Shown here: positions 1 to 9,308 of the stretch, in pieces
How positions within the stretch are numbered: position 1 is the stretch's first letter
Layout of the letters: each line of letters starts with the position of its first letter
NCBI RefSeq assembly: GCF_002980555.1
Contig: NZ_PVBT01000006.1
Span: forward strand, 186,001 to 250,000
DNA length: 64,000 bases
Direction of reading: 5' to 3'
DNA from: Phyllobacterium myrsinacearum
GTDB taxonomy: Bacteria; Pseudomonadota; Alphaproteobacteria; Rhizobiales; Rhizobiaceae
The notes under the pieces: model-generated
What the model saw: only the letters and a program-made list of their open reading frames with translations
Told to the model about the DNA's origin: nothing
Databases searched by the model: none
Translations under genes and position numbers: made by a program

Positions 1-1916
1 CCGAACGCATCGGCGGCGAAATCACCAAGTTCAACAATGGTGTCTACACCGCCTGCGAACCCTGCCGCGACAAGCCGGGCAAGGCGCCGCTTTGGCAGGT
101 GCGCGCGCAGAGGATCGTCTGGAACGGCAAGAACAAGACCATCCGGTTCGAGCGCGGACGCTTCGAGCTGTTCGGCATGCCGCTGGCCTTCCTGCCGGCG
201 TTTGAAATCGCCGATCCGACGGTGAAGCGCAAAAGCGGCTTCCTGATGCCGAGCTACAAATATGAGACCAATCTCGGCTACGGCGTCAGTGTCCCCTATT
301 TCTGGGCGCTTGCTCCCAATTACGACCTGACCCTGACCGGCACCGGCTATACGAAGCAGGGCTTCCTCGCCGATGCGGAATGGCGCCATCGCCTGGAAAA
401 CGGCGAGTACAGCGTTCGCATCGCCGGTATCAGCCAAAATGATCCGAGAGCATTTTATAATACTGCCGCACCGGACAATGATGCCCAAGACTGGAACAAC
501 AAGAACCGTGGCATGATCGGTTCGAAGGGCGCGATTCACATCAACCCGCGCTGGACCCTCGGCTGGGATGCCATGGTGCAGTCGGACAAGGCCTTTGCCT
601 ATCGCTATGGCCTCGACGGCTATGCGGACTACAACAAGACCGACCAGATCTACCTGACCGGCCTGCATGACCGCAACTATTTCGATGTGCGGCTCTACAA
701 GTTCCATGTTCAGGAAGGGTGGGCGGACTCCTTCAGCGCATCGTCGGAAAACAAGCAGCCCTGGGTTCTGCCAAGTCTCGACTATGCCTATATTCCGACC
801 CAGCCGCTCGCTGGCGGCGAGTTGAATTTCAACTTGAACTTGCAGGCGCTGTATCGCGACAAGGTCGATGCCAATGCGGGATACACGGGTCTGCCGCGCT
901 CCGGCTATCTCGCCGGTATCAAGGGCAATGATGGCCGCATCACCGGCGAAGTCGAGTGGAAACGCACCTTCATTACCGGTAGCGGCCTCGTCCTGACACC
1001 TATTCTCGCCCTGCGCGGCGATGGCATGTATGTCGATTCGGATTCTCCTGGCGTCACCCGCGACCAGGCCTTCCGCGGCATGGCAACCGCCGGGCTCGAA
1101 GCCAAATACCCGATCCTGTTCACGGCGGCCAATTCCACCCACGTGCTCGAACCGACGGCGCAGCTCTTTATCCGCAACAATGAGCCCTATGCCGGCCAGA
1201 TGCCGAACGAAGATGCGCAAAGCTTTGTCTTCGATGCGTCGAGCCTGTTCGAGCGGGACAAGTTCTCCGGCTACGACCGGGTCGAGGGCGGCACACGCGC
1301 CAATCTCGGCATCCGCTATTCCGGCACGTTCAACAACGGCCTGTCGCTCAACGGTATTGCCGGCCAGTCGTTCCAGCTTGGCGGCGTGAATTCCTTTGCC
1401 TCGCAGGACTTTGTCAATGTGGGCGCGGAATCGGGTCTGGAATCGGCGCGCTCCGACTATGTGGCGATGATCGGTGCCAATTATGGTGCCTATACGCTGA
1501 CCACCGGCGGCCGCTTCGACAAGGATACGTTCGAAGTTCAGCGCGGCGAAGTTGCGGCAACGGGCTCGGGCAAATACGGCTCCGTTTTCGGGAAATACGC
1601 ATTTATCGCTGCTCAGCCGACCTATGGCTTCCCTGAAGACCGCCAGGAAGTCACCCTCGGCGGCACGGCCAAGCTGACGCCGAACTGGCGCCTCCTTGGC
1701 TCGGGCACCTACGATATCGTGCATGACACGCTGGTAAAGCGCACGGCAGCGATTGCCTATGACGATGAGTGCTTTACCTACCAGATGTACTATACGCAGC
1801 AGCGGCCCATCACCGGCGCTGGCACCGCCGGCGAAACGACGACGACATACGGCTTCCAGATCTCCTTCCGTACCCTGTGGGAATTCGGCAAGCCTGTCGA
1901 TATTGGCGGCATTTGA
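1..1916 (+). CDS. lptD: LPS-assembly protein LptD (5' end outside window)
   Basis: Outer-membrane beta-barrel that inserts lipopolysaccharide into the outer leaflet together with LptE. The reading frame is open from base 3, so the gene starts before the window; about 638 residues are visible. The first residues still belong to the periplasmic OstA/jellyroll part and contain a Cys-Glu-Pro-Cys pair (bases 54-65), followed by a long barrel rich in alternating aromatic strands. A later cysteine in DECFTYQMYY near the C-terminus could take part in the interdomain disulfides known for LptD. It is followed in the same direction by a surA-like gene, pdxA and rsmA, the usual outer-membrane biogenesis neighbourhood of proteobacteria. 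Confidence 0.93.
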   Translation, partial: ERIGGEITKFNNGVYTACEPCRDKPGKAPLWQVRAQRIVWNGKNKTIRFERGRFELFGMPLAFLPAFEIADPTVKRKSGFLMPSYKYETNLGYGVSVPYFWALAPNYDLTLTGTGYTKQGFLADAEWRHRLENGEYSVRIAGISQNDPRAFYNTAAPDNDAQDWNNKNRGMIGSKGAIHINPRWTLGWDAMVQSDKAFAYRYGLDGYADYNKTDQIYLTGLHDRNYFDVRLYKFHVQEGWADSFSASSENKQPWVLPSLDYAYIPTQPLAGGELNFNLNLQALYRDKVDANAGYTGLPRSGYLAGIKGNDGRITGEVEWKRTFITGSGLVLTPILALRGDGMYVDSDSPGVTRDQAFRGMATAGLEAKYPILFTAANSTHVLEPTAQLFIRNNEPYAGQMPNEDAQSFVFDASSLFERDKFSGYDRVEGGTRANLGIRYSGTFNNGLSLNGIAGQSFQLGGVNSFASQDFVNVGAESGLESARSDYVAMIGANYGAYTLTTGGRFDKDTFEVQRGEVAATGSGKYGSVFGKYAFIAAQPTYGFPEDRQEVTLGGTAKLTPNWRLLGSGTYDIVHDTLVKRTAAIAYDDECFTYQMYYTQQRPITGAGTAGETTTTYGFQISFRTLWEFGKPVDIGGI

Positions 1917-1930
1917 TGATTTCTTTTCAA

Positions 1931-1950
1931 CTGGCCGCCCTTGCGGCCAG
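1931..1950 (+). terminator. Hairpin after lptD, possible terminator
   Basis: Perfect 8-bp stem CTGGCCGC / GCGGCCAG with a four-base loop, 14 bases after the lptD stop codon. The following bases (TCATGCTTTT) are only weakly T-rich, so it may be a leaky terminator or an RNA 3'-end stabiliser rather than a full stop before the surA-like gene. Confidence 0.4.
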
Positions 1951-2071
1951 TCATGCTTTTGCCTTAGTAAAACGGCAATAGAACGAAAATGAATCTCACA
2001 GGAATGGATTTTACCGGTCATTTTTGTCAAAATGGTCAAAAGAGATCCATAATGATCGGATAATGTGGACT

Positions 2072-3019
2072 ATGATGGTGAGGAAGCACATTCTTGCAGC
2101 GGCGATTGTTACCGCTTTGGGCTCGGGCCTGGCGGCGGGCATTTCGCTGCCTGCCCAGGCGAGCGACGTCAAGGTAATCGTCAATGGAATGCCGATTACC
2201 GACTATGACATTGCCCGGCGCGCAGCCTTTTTGAAGCTGCAGCACAAGAAGGGCAACCTGACGCAGATGGCGCGTGAGGAACTCACCGACGACATGCTGA
2301 AGCGCCAGGAAATGCGGCGGCTGAACATCACCATTTCCGATACGGAAGTGAACCAGGCCTTCGAGCGCTTTGCCACCAACAACAAGATGACGCTTTCCCA
2401 GCTCACCGGCGTCCTCGACAAGGCCGGTGTGACAGCCGACCATTTCAAGGAATATATCCGCCTGCAGATGGGCTGGGGCCGCGCGCTCGGCACCCGCAAC
2501 CGGTCCCAGGGCGGCAGCCGCGTGTCCGAACAGGATGCCGTGCAGCGCATGCTGAAGGATGGCGGCAAGAAGCCGGTCTCGACCGAGTACACATTGCAGC
2601 AGGTCATTTTCGTTGTTCCGGCCACCGATCGCGGCAATATCGCCAAGCGCCGCAACGAGGCCAATGCGCTGCGCGCCAAATTCAACGGCTGCGATTCAAC
2701 CCGCGACATGGCAAAGGGCATACTGGACGTGACCGTCCGCGACCTCGGCCGTTTCGTCGAACAGGAACTGCCGCCCGAATGGTCCAAGCAGGTCAAGGCT
2801 ACATCAGCCGGGCATGCGACCACGACGCTCGACACCGACAAGGGCGTTGAATTCCTCGGCATCTGCGCAACGCGCCAGCTGTCGGATGATCGCGTTGCCC
2901 GTCTGGTTTTCTCGCAGGAAGCGGCAGCGGCCAACCAGAAGCCCGATGCCACGGCAGAGGCGGTGAACAAGCAGTATGTCGATGATCTGCGGAAAAAGGC
3001 ATCCATCGTCAATCGATGA
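2072..3019 (+). CDS. SurA-like periplasmic chaperone / peptidyl-prolyl isomerase
   Basis: Periplasmic chaperone expected to help fold outer-membrane proteins such as LptD. Residues 1-30 form a signal peptide ending near LPAQAS. The SurA N-terminal pattern follows (VNGMPITDYDIARRAA, then a helical chaperone domain), and a C-terminal region from about residue 180 (TEYTLQQVIF) resembles a parvulin domain but looks shortened, so isomerase activity is doubtful. The start is uncertain: ATG codons at 2063, 2072 and 2075 and a TTG at 2024 are in frame, with no strong ribosome site; 2072 gives the most normal signal peptide. It lies between lptD and pdxA, as surA does in E. coli. Confidence 0.82.
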   Translation: MMVRKHILAAAIVTALGSGLAAGISLPAQASDVKVIVNGMPITDYDIARRAAFLKLQHKKGNLTQMAREELTDDMLKRQEMRRLNITISDTEVNQAFERFATNNKMTLSQLTGVLDKAGVTADHFKEYIRLQMGWGRALGTRNRSQGGSRVSEQDAVQRMLKDGGKKPVSTEYTLQQVIFVVPATDRGNIAKRRNEANALRAKFNGCDSTRDMAKGILDVTVRDLGRFVEQELPPEWSKQVKATSAGHATTTLDTDKGVEFLGICATRQLSDDRVARLVFSQEAAAANQKPDATAEAVNKQYVDDLRKKASIVNR

Positions 3020-3034
3020 TGGTATTGCCTTCCC

Positions 3035-4060
3035 ATGAGCAGCATCCTCGCCGTAAGCGCCGGTGATCCCTCCGGAATCGGACCTGACATAGCGCTCGCC
3101 GCATGGGCACTGCGTGCCCCGGCGCGCCTGCCCGCCTTCTTCCTGCTCGGCGACGAGGCGGTTTTGGCGGCGCGTGCCGCACAACTGGGAATAAACTGCC
3201 CGCTGGAAACGGCGACGCCGGAAACAGCCGCAGAAATATTTCAGCGGGCCTTGCCGGTCGTTCCCCTGCAAAACAGGCAGATCAACCGGCCCGGCGTTCC
3301 GCTCGCCGAAAATGCCGCCGGAACGATCGAGGCGATCGAGCGCGCCGTGGCCTACACGCTTTCCGGCCGCGCCAGCGCCGTCGTCACCTGCCCCATCGCC
3401 AAGAAGCCGCTCTATGAGGCGGGTTTCCGCTTTCCCGGCCATACGGAGTTTCTGGCGCATCTGGCCGGTGAACAGCTCGGCCGCGCGGTCACACCCGTCA
3501 TGATGCTGGCGGGGCCCCTGCTGCGCGCGGTTCCCGTGACCATCCACATTGCGCTTGCCCGTGTTCCCGAGGTGCTGGATACCGACCGGATCGTCACCAT
3601 TTCACGCATCACCGCGCAGGCGCTGAAAAACCAGTTCGGCATTGCCAATCCGCGCCTTGCCATTGCCGGTCTCAATCCGCATGCGGGCGAAGGTGGCGCC
3701 ATGGGGCTGGAAGACGACGAGATCGTCCGCCCGGCGGTTGAAATCCTGCGCAATGAAGGCATCGATGCCCGTGGCCCGCTTCCGGCTGATACGATGTTCC
3801 ATGCGGCGGCGCGCGCGTCCTATGATGCGGCGATCTGCATGTATCACGACCAGGCGCTCATCCCGGCCAAGACGCTGGGCTTTGACGACAGCGTGAACGT
3901 GACGCTCGGCCTGCCCTTCGTGCGGACCTCGCCCGACCATGGCACCGCATTCGACATCGCCGGATCGGGCAAGGCCAAGCCGGACAGCTTCATCGCCGCA
4001 TTGCGCCTGGCGGGTGAACTCGCCTCCCATCGCTCCAGCCCGGAAAACAACGCCGCATGA
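3035..4060 (+). CDS. pdxA: 4-hydroxythreonine-4-phosphate dehydrogenase
   Basis: Oxidises 4-phosphohydroxy-L-threonine in the DXP-dependent route to pyridoxine 5'-phosphate; cytoplasmic. The 341-residue length is normal. Family motifs visible are [10 protein letters not shown] at the N-terminus, [17 protein letters not shown] and [10 protein letters not shown], which carry the three metal-binding histidines, and a C-terminal [14 protein letters not shown]. It begins 15 bases after the surA-like stop, and its stop overlaps the rsmA start by four bases (ATGA), so pdxA and rsmA are translationally coupled as in many proteobacteria. Confidence 0.95.
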   Translation: MSSILAVSAGDPSGIGPDIALAAWALRAPARLPAFFLLGDEAVLAARAAQLGINCPLETATPETAAEIFQRALPVVPLQNRQINRPGVPLAENAAGTIEAIERAVAYTLSGRASAVVTCPIAKKPLYEAGFRFPGHTEFLAHLAGEQLGRAVTPVMMLAGPLLRAVPVTIHIALARVPEVLDTDRIVTISRITAQALKNQFGIANPRLAIAGLNPHAGEGGAMGLEDDEIVRPAVEILRNEGIDARGPLPADTMFHAAARASYDAAICMYHDQALIPAKTLGFDDSVNVTLGLPFVRTSPDHGTAFDIAGSGKAKPDSFIAALRLAGELASHRSSPENNAA

Positions 4061-4878
4061 GCATCGACAGCCTTCCCCCTCTGCGCGAGGTCATCGACCG
4101 GCACGAACTGATGGCCAAAAAATCCCTCGGCCAGAATTTTCTGCTCGATCTCAACCTGACCGCCAAGATCGCGCGGCAGGCCGGTGATCTGAAGGACCAG
4201 ACCGTCATCGAAGTCGGGCCCGGCCCCGGCGGCCTGACCCGCGCCCTGCTGGCGCAGGGCGCCCATGTGATTGCCATTGAACGCGACGAGCGCTGCCTGG
4301 CGGCGCTGCAGGAAATTTCCGATCATTATCCCGGCCGCCTGCGCGTCATAGCGGGCGATGCGCTGGAGACGGATTTCAAGGCACTGGCGGGGAACGGTAC
4401 GGTCAAGATCGTCGCCAATCTGCCCTATAATGTCGGCACCCAGCTTTTGATCGGCTGGCTGTTGAGCGAGCCATGGCCGCCCTTCTATGCCTCGCTGACG
4501 CTGATGTTCCAGCGCGAAGTGGCCGAGCGCATCGTGGCAAAACCTGGCTCCGATGCCTATGGCCGCCTCGGCGTGCTGGCGGGCTGGCGCACGGAAGCCA
4601 AAATAACCTTCGACGTGCCGCCGCAGGCCTTTACCCCGCCGCCGAAGGTGACGTCCTCGGTGGTTCACCTTGTTCCGCGCGCCGAGCCGCTCGCCTGCGA
4701 TGCGACCATGCTCGGCCGCGTCACGCAGGCCGCCTTCGGCCAGCGCCGCAAGATGCTGCGCCAGAGCATCAAACCGCTCGGCGGTGAAGCGCTGCTGGCC
4801 AAAGTCGGGATTGATCCGACACGCCGCGCCGAAACATTGTCCATCGATGAGTTTGTGGCGCTGGCCAACGCGGTTTAA
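4057..4878 (+). CDS. rsmA: 16S rRNA (adenine1518/1519-N6)-dimethyltransferase
   Basis: KsgA/RsmA dimethylates two adjacent adenines in the 3' hairpin of 16S rRNA late in 30S assembly. The 273-residue protein shows [11 protein letters not shown] at the N-terminus, the SAM-binding loop [14 protein letters not shown] (about residue 53), and the catalytic NLPYN motif (about residue 120). It overlaps pdxA by four bases. Its 3' end is notable because a diverged copy of the last dozen codons appears about 1.4 kb downstream (6270-6306), next to gmk. Confidence 0.95.
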   Translation: MSIDSLPPLREVIDRHELMAKKSLGQNFLLDLNLTAKIARQAGDLKDQTVIEVGPGPGGLTRALLAQGAHVIAIERDERCLAALQEISDHYPGRLRVIAGDALETDFKALAGNGTVKIVANLPYNVGTQLLIGWLLSEPWPPFYASLTLMFQREVAERIVAKPGSDAYGRLGVLAGWRTEAKITFDVPPQAFTPPPKVTSSVVHLVPRAEPLACDATMLGRVTQAAFGQRRKMLRQSIKPLGGEALLAKVGIDPTRRAETLSIDEFVALANAV

Positions 4879-4907
4879 GGTTATATTTTAAGGGGATACA
4901 CCAGAGT

Positions 4908-5070
4908 TCACCCCCTCTGGCTTGCCAGCCATCTCCCCCACAAGGGGGGGGAGATCTCATTGGCATCAACGCTTCTGCATACTTTGCAATATCTCAGAAC
5001 TGTCGAAACCCTTGTGAAGGCTGCTCTCCCCCCTTGTGGGGGAGATGGGCGGCAGCCCAGAGAGGGGTGA
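4908..5070. repeat. 163-bp inverted-repeat element, copy A
   Basis: The ends are inverted copies of each other. The left arm reads inward from TCACCCCCTCTGGCTTGCC into a CCCCCACAAGGGGGG core, and the right arm is the complement (CCCCCCTTGTGGGGGAG, then GCCCAGAGAGGGGTGA). About 70 bases of unpaired interior separate the arms. A second element of exactly the same length and the same ends lies at 41911-42073. Both sit just outside coding sequence. This looks like a dispersed rhizobial-type palindromic repeat or non-autonomous mobile element; the exact family name is not assigned. Confidence 0.8.
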
Positions 5071-5075
5071 GGTTC

Positions 5076-5169
5076 CCGTTAATCGATCTTCTCATCCAGA
5101 AGGCCGCTGACGAAATCAAACAGGCCGGGGCAACGGTCGCGGCGCAGGCGTTCGGCCGTCACGATGGAC
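5076..5169. repeat. 94-bp duplicate of the gmk 3' end
   Basis: These 94 bases match 6384-6477 at 93 positions (the one change is AAATCAAAC versus AAATCGAAC). The matched stretch contains the gmk stop codon and its last 30 codons, read on the minus strand. The match ends abruptly at GATGGAC. It forms a direct repeat flanking the AT-richer segment with the SDR gene, so it marks either an integration boundary or the footprint of a recombination event. Confidence 0.9.
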
Positions 5170-5466
5170 GCGTTGAACCTTCATTGGGGCTACACACACG
5201 TTAGAATTTGAGGCATAATTGATCTATTAGAACCAAATCAATGTTCATGTCAGTTCGGTTTTTTATTCGTATTGAAAATCAATTTTTTGAGGATGAATAA
5301 TTGTGACCCCGTCATATGGCAAGATTTTAAAAGACGTTCATTCATGGTTATCCACTCGGCTGGACTGCCTCGCGCTTCTGGCTTGGTTTGTAAGCGGAGT
5401 TTTCTCCCCATTCGTGGCAACACATGATGAAGGAACCCCAACTGCCTCATTTGACTGTGTAGAACG
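5170..5466. other. AT-rich non-coding segment before the SDR gene
   Basis: Runs of A and T here contrast with the GC-rich flanks. No convincing reading frame and no clear promoter were seen; bases 5255-5315 hold several short A/T tracts that could include one. The composition matches the following SDR gene, so the segment probably arrived with it. Confidence 0.5.
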
Positions 5467-6252
5467 ATGAAGCCAGACATCGCGAGGCAGCAAGGCAAAA
5501 CAGTCCTCGTAACGGGCGCCTCCGGTGGAATTGGATATGCCGTATCCAACCGCTTTGTTGATGACGGAGCCAATCTCTTCATAACCGGAAAGACTAGCGT
5601 TGCACTGACAAAAGCAGCCAGCAGCTTGGGTATCTGCAGTGATCAATCCATTCAGGGCGATGTGGCGAATATACAAGATTGCGAACGGATCATTCGAACA
5701 GTCATCGCCAGAACTGGACGTCTCGATCTGCTGATTAATTCAGCGGGGGTGTGGACAGAAGGACCATCCGACGAGGCAAGCGAAGCGGATTGGGACCGCA
5801 CAATCGATATTAATCTCAAAGGCACATTTTTCATGTGCCGGTATGCAATACCGCACCTTGAGAAGACATCTGGCAGCATAATCAATATCAGTTCTGATGC
5901 AGGCATCACGGGGAATAAGGAAGCGGCGATATATTCCGCGTCGAAGGGCGGGGTAAATTTACTGACAAAGTCGCTAGCACTTGAACTGGCTCCGCGAGGC
6001 ATCCGCGTTAATGCAATTTGTCCGTGCGATGTGGCCACCCCTATGATCGAATATCAGGCAAATACATTCGGGAAAGGCGATCCAGAAGGCTATAAGCGCA
6101 AGTTATTATCGGCTTATCCGCAGAATGAGCATGCGCGATTTGCAGAACCTGAAGAGATTGCAGCGTTTGTCTATTTCATTGCATCAAGAGAGGCAGCACC
6201 AATTACTGGCGCGTGCCTACCCATAGATTTTGGACTGACAGCCGGTTCATAA
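5467..6252 (+). CDS. SDR family oxidoreductase, probably acquired
   Basis: Classical short-chain dehydrogenase of 261 residues with a Rossmann fold. The cofactor motif TGASGGIG (about residues 17-24), the structural NSAG motif, the catalytic Ser in ISSD and the YSASK catalytic Tyr/Lys pair are all present, so it should be active with NAD(P)H. The substrate cannot be read from sequence; the closest general type is the glucose 1-dehydrogenase/3-oxoacyl reductase-like group. The ribosome site is weak. Codon third positions are clearly richer in A and T than those of rsmA or gmk, and the gene is flanked by a duplicated gmk end and an rsmA-like tail. Both point to transfer into the rsmA/gmk junction. 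Confidence 0.88.
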   Translation: MKPDIARQQGKTVLVTGASGGIGYAVSNRFVDDGANLFITGKTSVALTKAASSLGICSDQSIQGDVANIQDCERIIRTVIARTGRLDLLINSAGVWTEGPSDEASEADWDRTIDINLKGTFFMCRYAIPHLEKTSGSIINISSDAGITGNKEAAIYSASKGGVNLLTKSLALELAPRGIRVNAICPCDVATPMIEYQANTFGKGDPEGYKRKLLSAYPQNEHARFAEPEEIAAFVYFIASREAAPITGACLPIDFGLTAGS

Positions 6253-6269
6253 TGTGAACGCATGGCGGC

Positions 6270-6306
6270 TTGATCAGCGAATTCGTGCGCTCGTCAACGC
6301 GGTTTA
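6270..6306 (+). pseudogene. Decayed copy of the rsmA 3' end
   Basis: Bases 6274-6306 align with the last twelve codons and stop of rsmA (4843-4878) at roughly 28 of 36 positions, including an exact AACGCGGTTTA. One base is missing, so the frame is broken. It lies directly after the SDR gene and before the intergenic stretch leading to gmk. The likely reading is a remnant of an rsmA-gmk junction from another lineage or an old duplication. The match is short, so chance cannot be fully excluded. Confidence 0.5.
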
Positions 6307-6339
6307 GGTGTGGGTTAGGGGAAAACATTGGTAAATCTT

Positions 6340-6364
6340 GCATAACCACTGTGCGTGGTTATGC
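6340..6364. terminator. Hairpin beyond the gmk 3' end
   Basis: Perfect 10-bp stem GCATAACCAC / GTGGTTATGC with a five-base loop, 22 bases past the gmk stop codon on the minus strand. Neither side carries a good T run, so it is a possible terminator for gmk or an RNA-stabilising structure. Confidence 0.4.
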
Positions 6365-6386
6365 AGATATCAGATACCCTGCGCCG

Positions 6387-7043
6387 TTAATCGATCTTCT
6401 CATCCAGAAGGCCGCTGACGAAATCGAACAGGCCGGGGCAACGGTCGCGGCGCAGGCGTTCGGCCGTCACGATGGACTGGACCTCGTGATAGGCACGTTC
6501 CAGGTCCTTGTTGACGATGACGTAATCGTAGGAACGCCAGCGCTCGATCTCGTTGCGCGCATTGCGCAGGCGCATGTCGATGACTTCTTCGGTGTCTTCG
6601 GCGCGGCGGTGCAATCGCAGCTTCAGGTCGGCCATGGACGGCGGCAGGATGAAAATGCTGACGACATCGCCCTTCATCTTGTCCTGCAACTGCAGGGCGC
6701 CCTGCCAGTCGATGTCGAACAGCATGTCCTGCCCGTCGGCAAGAGCGTTTTCCGCCGCCTCACGCGGCGTGCCGTAGAAATTGCCATGCACTTCAGCCCA
6801 TTCGATCAGTTCATCGCTGTCGCGCAGGCGTTCGAATTCGCGCACCGAAATGAAATGATAATGCACGCCGTCGATCTCGCTGGCGCGGCGCGGACGGGTG
6901 GTCACGCTGATCGACAGCGACAGCTCGAGCTTTTCCTTGTCGTTGAGCAGCAGACGGGCAATCGTCGACTTGCCGGCGCCTGATGGCGACGACAACACCA
7001 GCATGAGGCCGCGGCGCTTGATGCTGTTTGAGGCGTTGAGCAT
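6387..7043 (-). CDS. gmk: Guanylate kinase
   Basis: Phosphorylates GMP to GDP with ATP; essential for guanine nucleotide supply. The 218-residue protein carries the P-loop [10 protein letters not shown] near residue 18, the GMP-binding SVTTRPRR segment and the HYHFIS region that follows. It starts just after the yicC stop, whose last codons supply a GGAG ribosome site, so yicC and gmk are coupled. The last 30 codons plus stop are duplicated at 5076-5169. Confidence 0.95.
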   Translation of the reverse strand: MLNASNSIKRRGLMLVLSSPSGAGKSTIARLLLNDKEKLELSLSISVTTRPRRASEIDGVHYHFISVREFERLRDSDELIEWAEVHGNFYGTPREAAENALADGQDMLFDIDWQGALQLQDKMKGDVVSIFILPPSMADLKLRLHRRAEDTEEVIDMRLRNARNEIERWRSYDYVIVNKDLERAYHEVQSIVTAERLRRDRCPGLFDFVSGLLDEKID

Positions 7044-7045
7044 GT

Positions 7046-7933
7046 TTACTCCAGATTCTGTATTTGCTCGCGCAATTGATCCACAACCGCCTTGAGGTCA
7101 AGTCCAATCGACGTGATCGAGGCCGCATTGGCCTTGGAGCAGAGTGTATTGGCCTCGCGGTTAAATTCCTGTGTCAGAAAATCCAGCTTGCGCCCGACAC
7201 CGTTGCCATCGCGCAGCAGCGTGCGCGCCGCCGCCACATGCATGTCCAGACGGTCCAGCTCTTCCTGGATATCGGCCTTGGTGGCGAGAAACGCCGCCTC
7301 CATGTGCAGGCGCGCCTCATCGAGTGCCGGAGAGGCATCGAGGAGCAGTGCAACCTGCGCCGCCAATCTCGACCGGACAGCGTCGAGCGTCCGGCTCGGA
7401 TCGCGCCGCGCCTCCCCCGTCAGCCGTTCCACCGCATCGATCTGGGTGCTCAATATATCGCCGAGCGCCTTGCCCTCGCTCTCGCGGTTGCGGGCAAGCT
7501 GCACGAGCGTCTCGTCGAGGGCCGCAAGCACGGCCGCCTCGACCTCAGCCTGGTCTTCTTCCGTCAGTACGTCCTGGGGCGCCTGCAGAACGCCGCGCAG
7601 CGCCATCAGGCCTTCCGGGGTGGATTGGGCCAGACCGAAGTCCGCACGCAGCTGGGCGGCAATCCTCGCCAGTTCCTGCAGCAGCGGTTCATTGATGAGC
7701 GCCCTGGCATCGCCGGCGCTGCGGTCAACGCTCAGGGCGGCCTGGAAGTTGCCGCGCTTGAAATGCTGGCTGAACACGGCGCGCGCCTTCTGCTCCACGG
7801 CTTCGAAGCCCGCGGGCAGCCGGAACCGCACGTCCAGCCCCTTGCCGTTCACCGATTTGATTTCCCATGAAATCTGCGCCCCGGCGCTGTTCCGGAGGTG
7901 ACGGGCAAAACCCGTCATGCTTTGCAATGACAT
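7046..7933 (-). CDS. YicC/YloC family endoribonuclease-like protein
   Basis: Conserved bacterial family shown in other species to be an endoribonuclease. The chosen start gives the canonical [12 protein letters not shown]-terminus and 295 residues. The C-terminal DUF1732 region has the family pattern [11 protein letters not shown] and ends REQIQNLE. It sits directly before gmk, the same pairing as in E. coli and most rhizobia. A longer frame upstream (to 8071) would run through the terminator after mltG and is rejected. Confidence 0.9.
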   Translation of the reverse strand: MSLQSMTGFARHLRNSAGAQISWEIKSVNGKGLDVRFRLPAGFEAVEQKARAVFSQHFKRGNFQAALSVDRSAGDARALINEPLLQELARIAAQLRADFGLAQSTPEGLMALRGVLQAPQDVLTEEDQAEVEAAVLAALDETLVQLARNRESEGKALGDILSTQIDAVERLTGEARRDPSRTLDAVRSRLAAQVALLLDASPALDEARLHMEAAFLATKADIQEELDRLDMHVAAARTLLRDGNGVGRKLDFLTQEFNREANTLCSKANAASITSIGLDLKAVVDQLREQIQNLE

Positions 7934-7957
7934 TTTTCCCCCAAAGTCCAAAAGGAC

Positions 7958-7983
7958 AAAGGCCTGATCGTCGCCAGGCCTTT
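7958..7983 (-). terminator. Rho-independent terminator of mltG
   Basis: Stem AAAGGCCTG / CAGGCCTTT (9 bp) with an 8-base loop, five bases beyond the mltG stop. On the minus strand it is followed by GTCCTTTTGG, a modest T run. It separates mltG from yicC-gmk. Confidence 0.7.
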
Positions 7984-7988
7984 CTATA

Positions 7989-9215
7989 TTATTCCTCTGC
8001 CGGTGCGCTGTCGTCGGTTGCAGACGGCTTGGCATTCTTGTCGCCGGTTGCCGCTTTCGCGGCTTCATCAAGGCGATTTTTCTCGACCGTGCGCCAGCGC
8101 TTCACATTGTCGTTGTGGTCATCCAACGTTTCGGCAAACACATGCCCGCCTGACCCATCGGCCACGAAGTACAGATCCTTGGTCTGCGAAGGATGCGCGA
8201 CAGCTTCCAGCGCATCGCGGCCCGGATTGGCAATCGGGCCAGGCGGCAGGCCATTGATCGTATAGGTGTTGTAGGGCGTCGGCTTCTCCAGATCCGATTT
8301 CAGGATCGGGCGGTCGGCCGGTTTGCCCTTGCCGCCGAACAGGCCATAGATGATCGTCGGATCGGACTGCAGGCGCATGCGCTTGTTCAGGCGGTTGATG
8401 AACACGGCGGCAACACGCGGGCGTTCATCCGCCTTGCCCGTCTCCTTCTCGACGATGGACGCCAGCGTGACGAATTCCTCGATGGTCTTGAGCGGAATGC
8501 TCTGGTCGCGGCGCGCCCAGATATCCTCGACCAGCTTCTTCTGGTCAGCCTGCATCTTCTTGAGGATTTCCTCGCGCGTCATGCCGCGCGAAAAGCGCTG
8601 CGTGTTGGCGAACAGCGTGCCTTCCGCCGGAGCGACGGCCGGCAATGCGCCCACCAGCACGTCATCCTCGCTGATACGCTGGAGAATCTGGTCAACGGTC
8701 AGGCCCTCGGGAACCGTCAGCGAATGCAGCACCGACTTGCCGCTGCGCAGCAGGTCCATGATCTCCCGCATCGAGGCATGCGCCTTGATTTCGTATTCAC
8801 CGGCCTTCATGTCGCGCTGAAAGCCATAGGCCTGAACGCCATACTTGAACACGCGCCCATCGGTGATGATGCCGCGGCGCTCGAGCCCATCGGCGATCTC
8901 GACGATGCCGCTGCCGTTCTTGACGACATAATTGGCGGTCACTTCCGTCGGGCCGGGTTCGTTGAAGGCAACCTTGCCGAAATAGACCGCGGCAGCGGCG
9001 GCAATCACCAGAAGCACGACCAGCGACAGCATGAAATTGGCAAAGACGACGATCTGGCTGCGCGCACGGCGCGAACGGCGCCTTGGCGCGGGCGGCGGCG
9101 TGCCCGGTTCGGGGCGCAGAGCCTCGGAGGCCGACTGCGGAACAATCGGATTGCGCTCCGGCGCGCTGGCGGCGGCTGAACCGTTCGTCTCTTCAGACTG
9201 CTGATCTGAGCTCAC
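7989..9215 (-). CDS. mltG: Endolytic murein transglycosylase MltG
   Basis: Membrane-anchored lytic transglycosylase (YceG family) that cuts nascent glycan strands and sets their length. A low-complexity, basic cytoplasmic N-terminus with an Arg-rich patch comes first, then one transmembrane helix (about residues 60-82), then the periplasmic LysM-like and catalytic domains. The catalytic glutamate is in SIVEKETG. The GTG start at 9215 is preferred because GAGGTG lies just upstream; an upstream ATG (9308) would abut fabF. The C-terminus is an Ala/Lys-rich tail. It follows fabF in the same direction, the usual rhizobial order. Confidence 0.93.
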   Translation of the reverse strand: MSSDQQSEETNGSAAASAPERNPIVPQSASEALRPEPGTPPPAPRRRSRRARSQIVVFANFMLSLVVLLVIAAAAAVYFGKVAFNEPGPTEVTANYVVKNGSGIVEIADGLERRGIITDGRVFKYGVQAYGFQRDMKAGEYEIKAHASMREIMDLLRSGKSVLHSLTVPEGLTVDQILQRISEDDVLVGALPAVAPAEGTLFANTQRFSRGMTREEILKKMQADQKKLVEDIWARRDQSIPLKTIEEFVTLASIVEKETGKADERPRVAAVFINRLNKRMRLQSDPTIIYGLFGGKGKPADRPILKSDLEKPTPYNTYTINGLPPGPIANPGRDALEAVAHPSQTKDLYFVADGSGGHVFAETLDDHNDNVKRWRTVEKNRLDEAAKAATGDKNAKPSATDDSAPAEE

Positions 9216-9308
9216 ACGGGCACCTCGAGCATGTTTTCCGGTTGGAACCGGTATTATTTTGATTGTGAATATGGCGAAAGCGCGAAAACGCTTCCGCCAT
9301 TGCTTCAA

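Noticed and set aside
6270-6983. 237-codon plus-strand frame opposite gmk, beginning at the rsmA-like tail
   Set aside because: Runs wholly antisense to gmk after its first residues; no domain or ribosome site.
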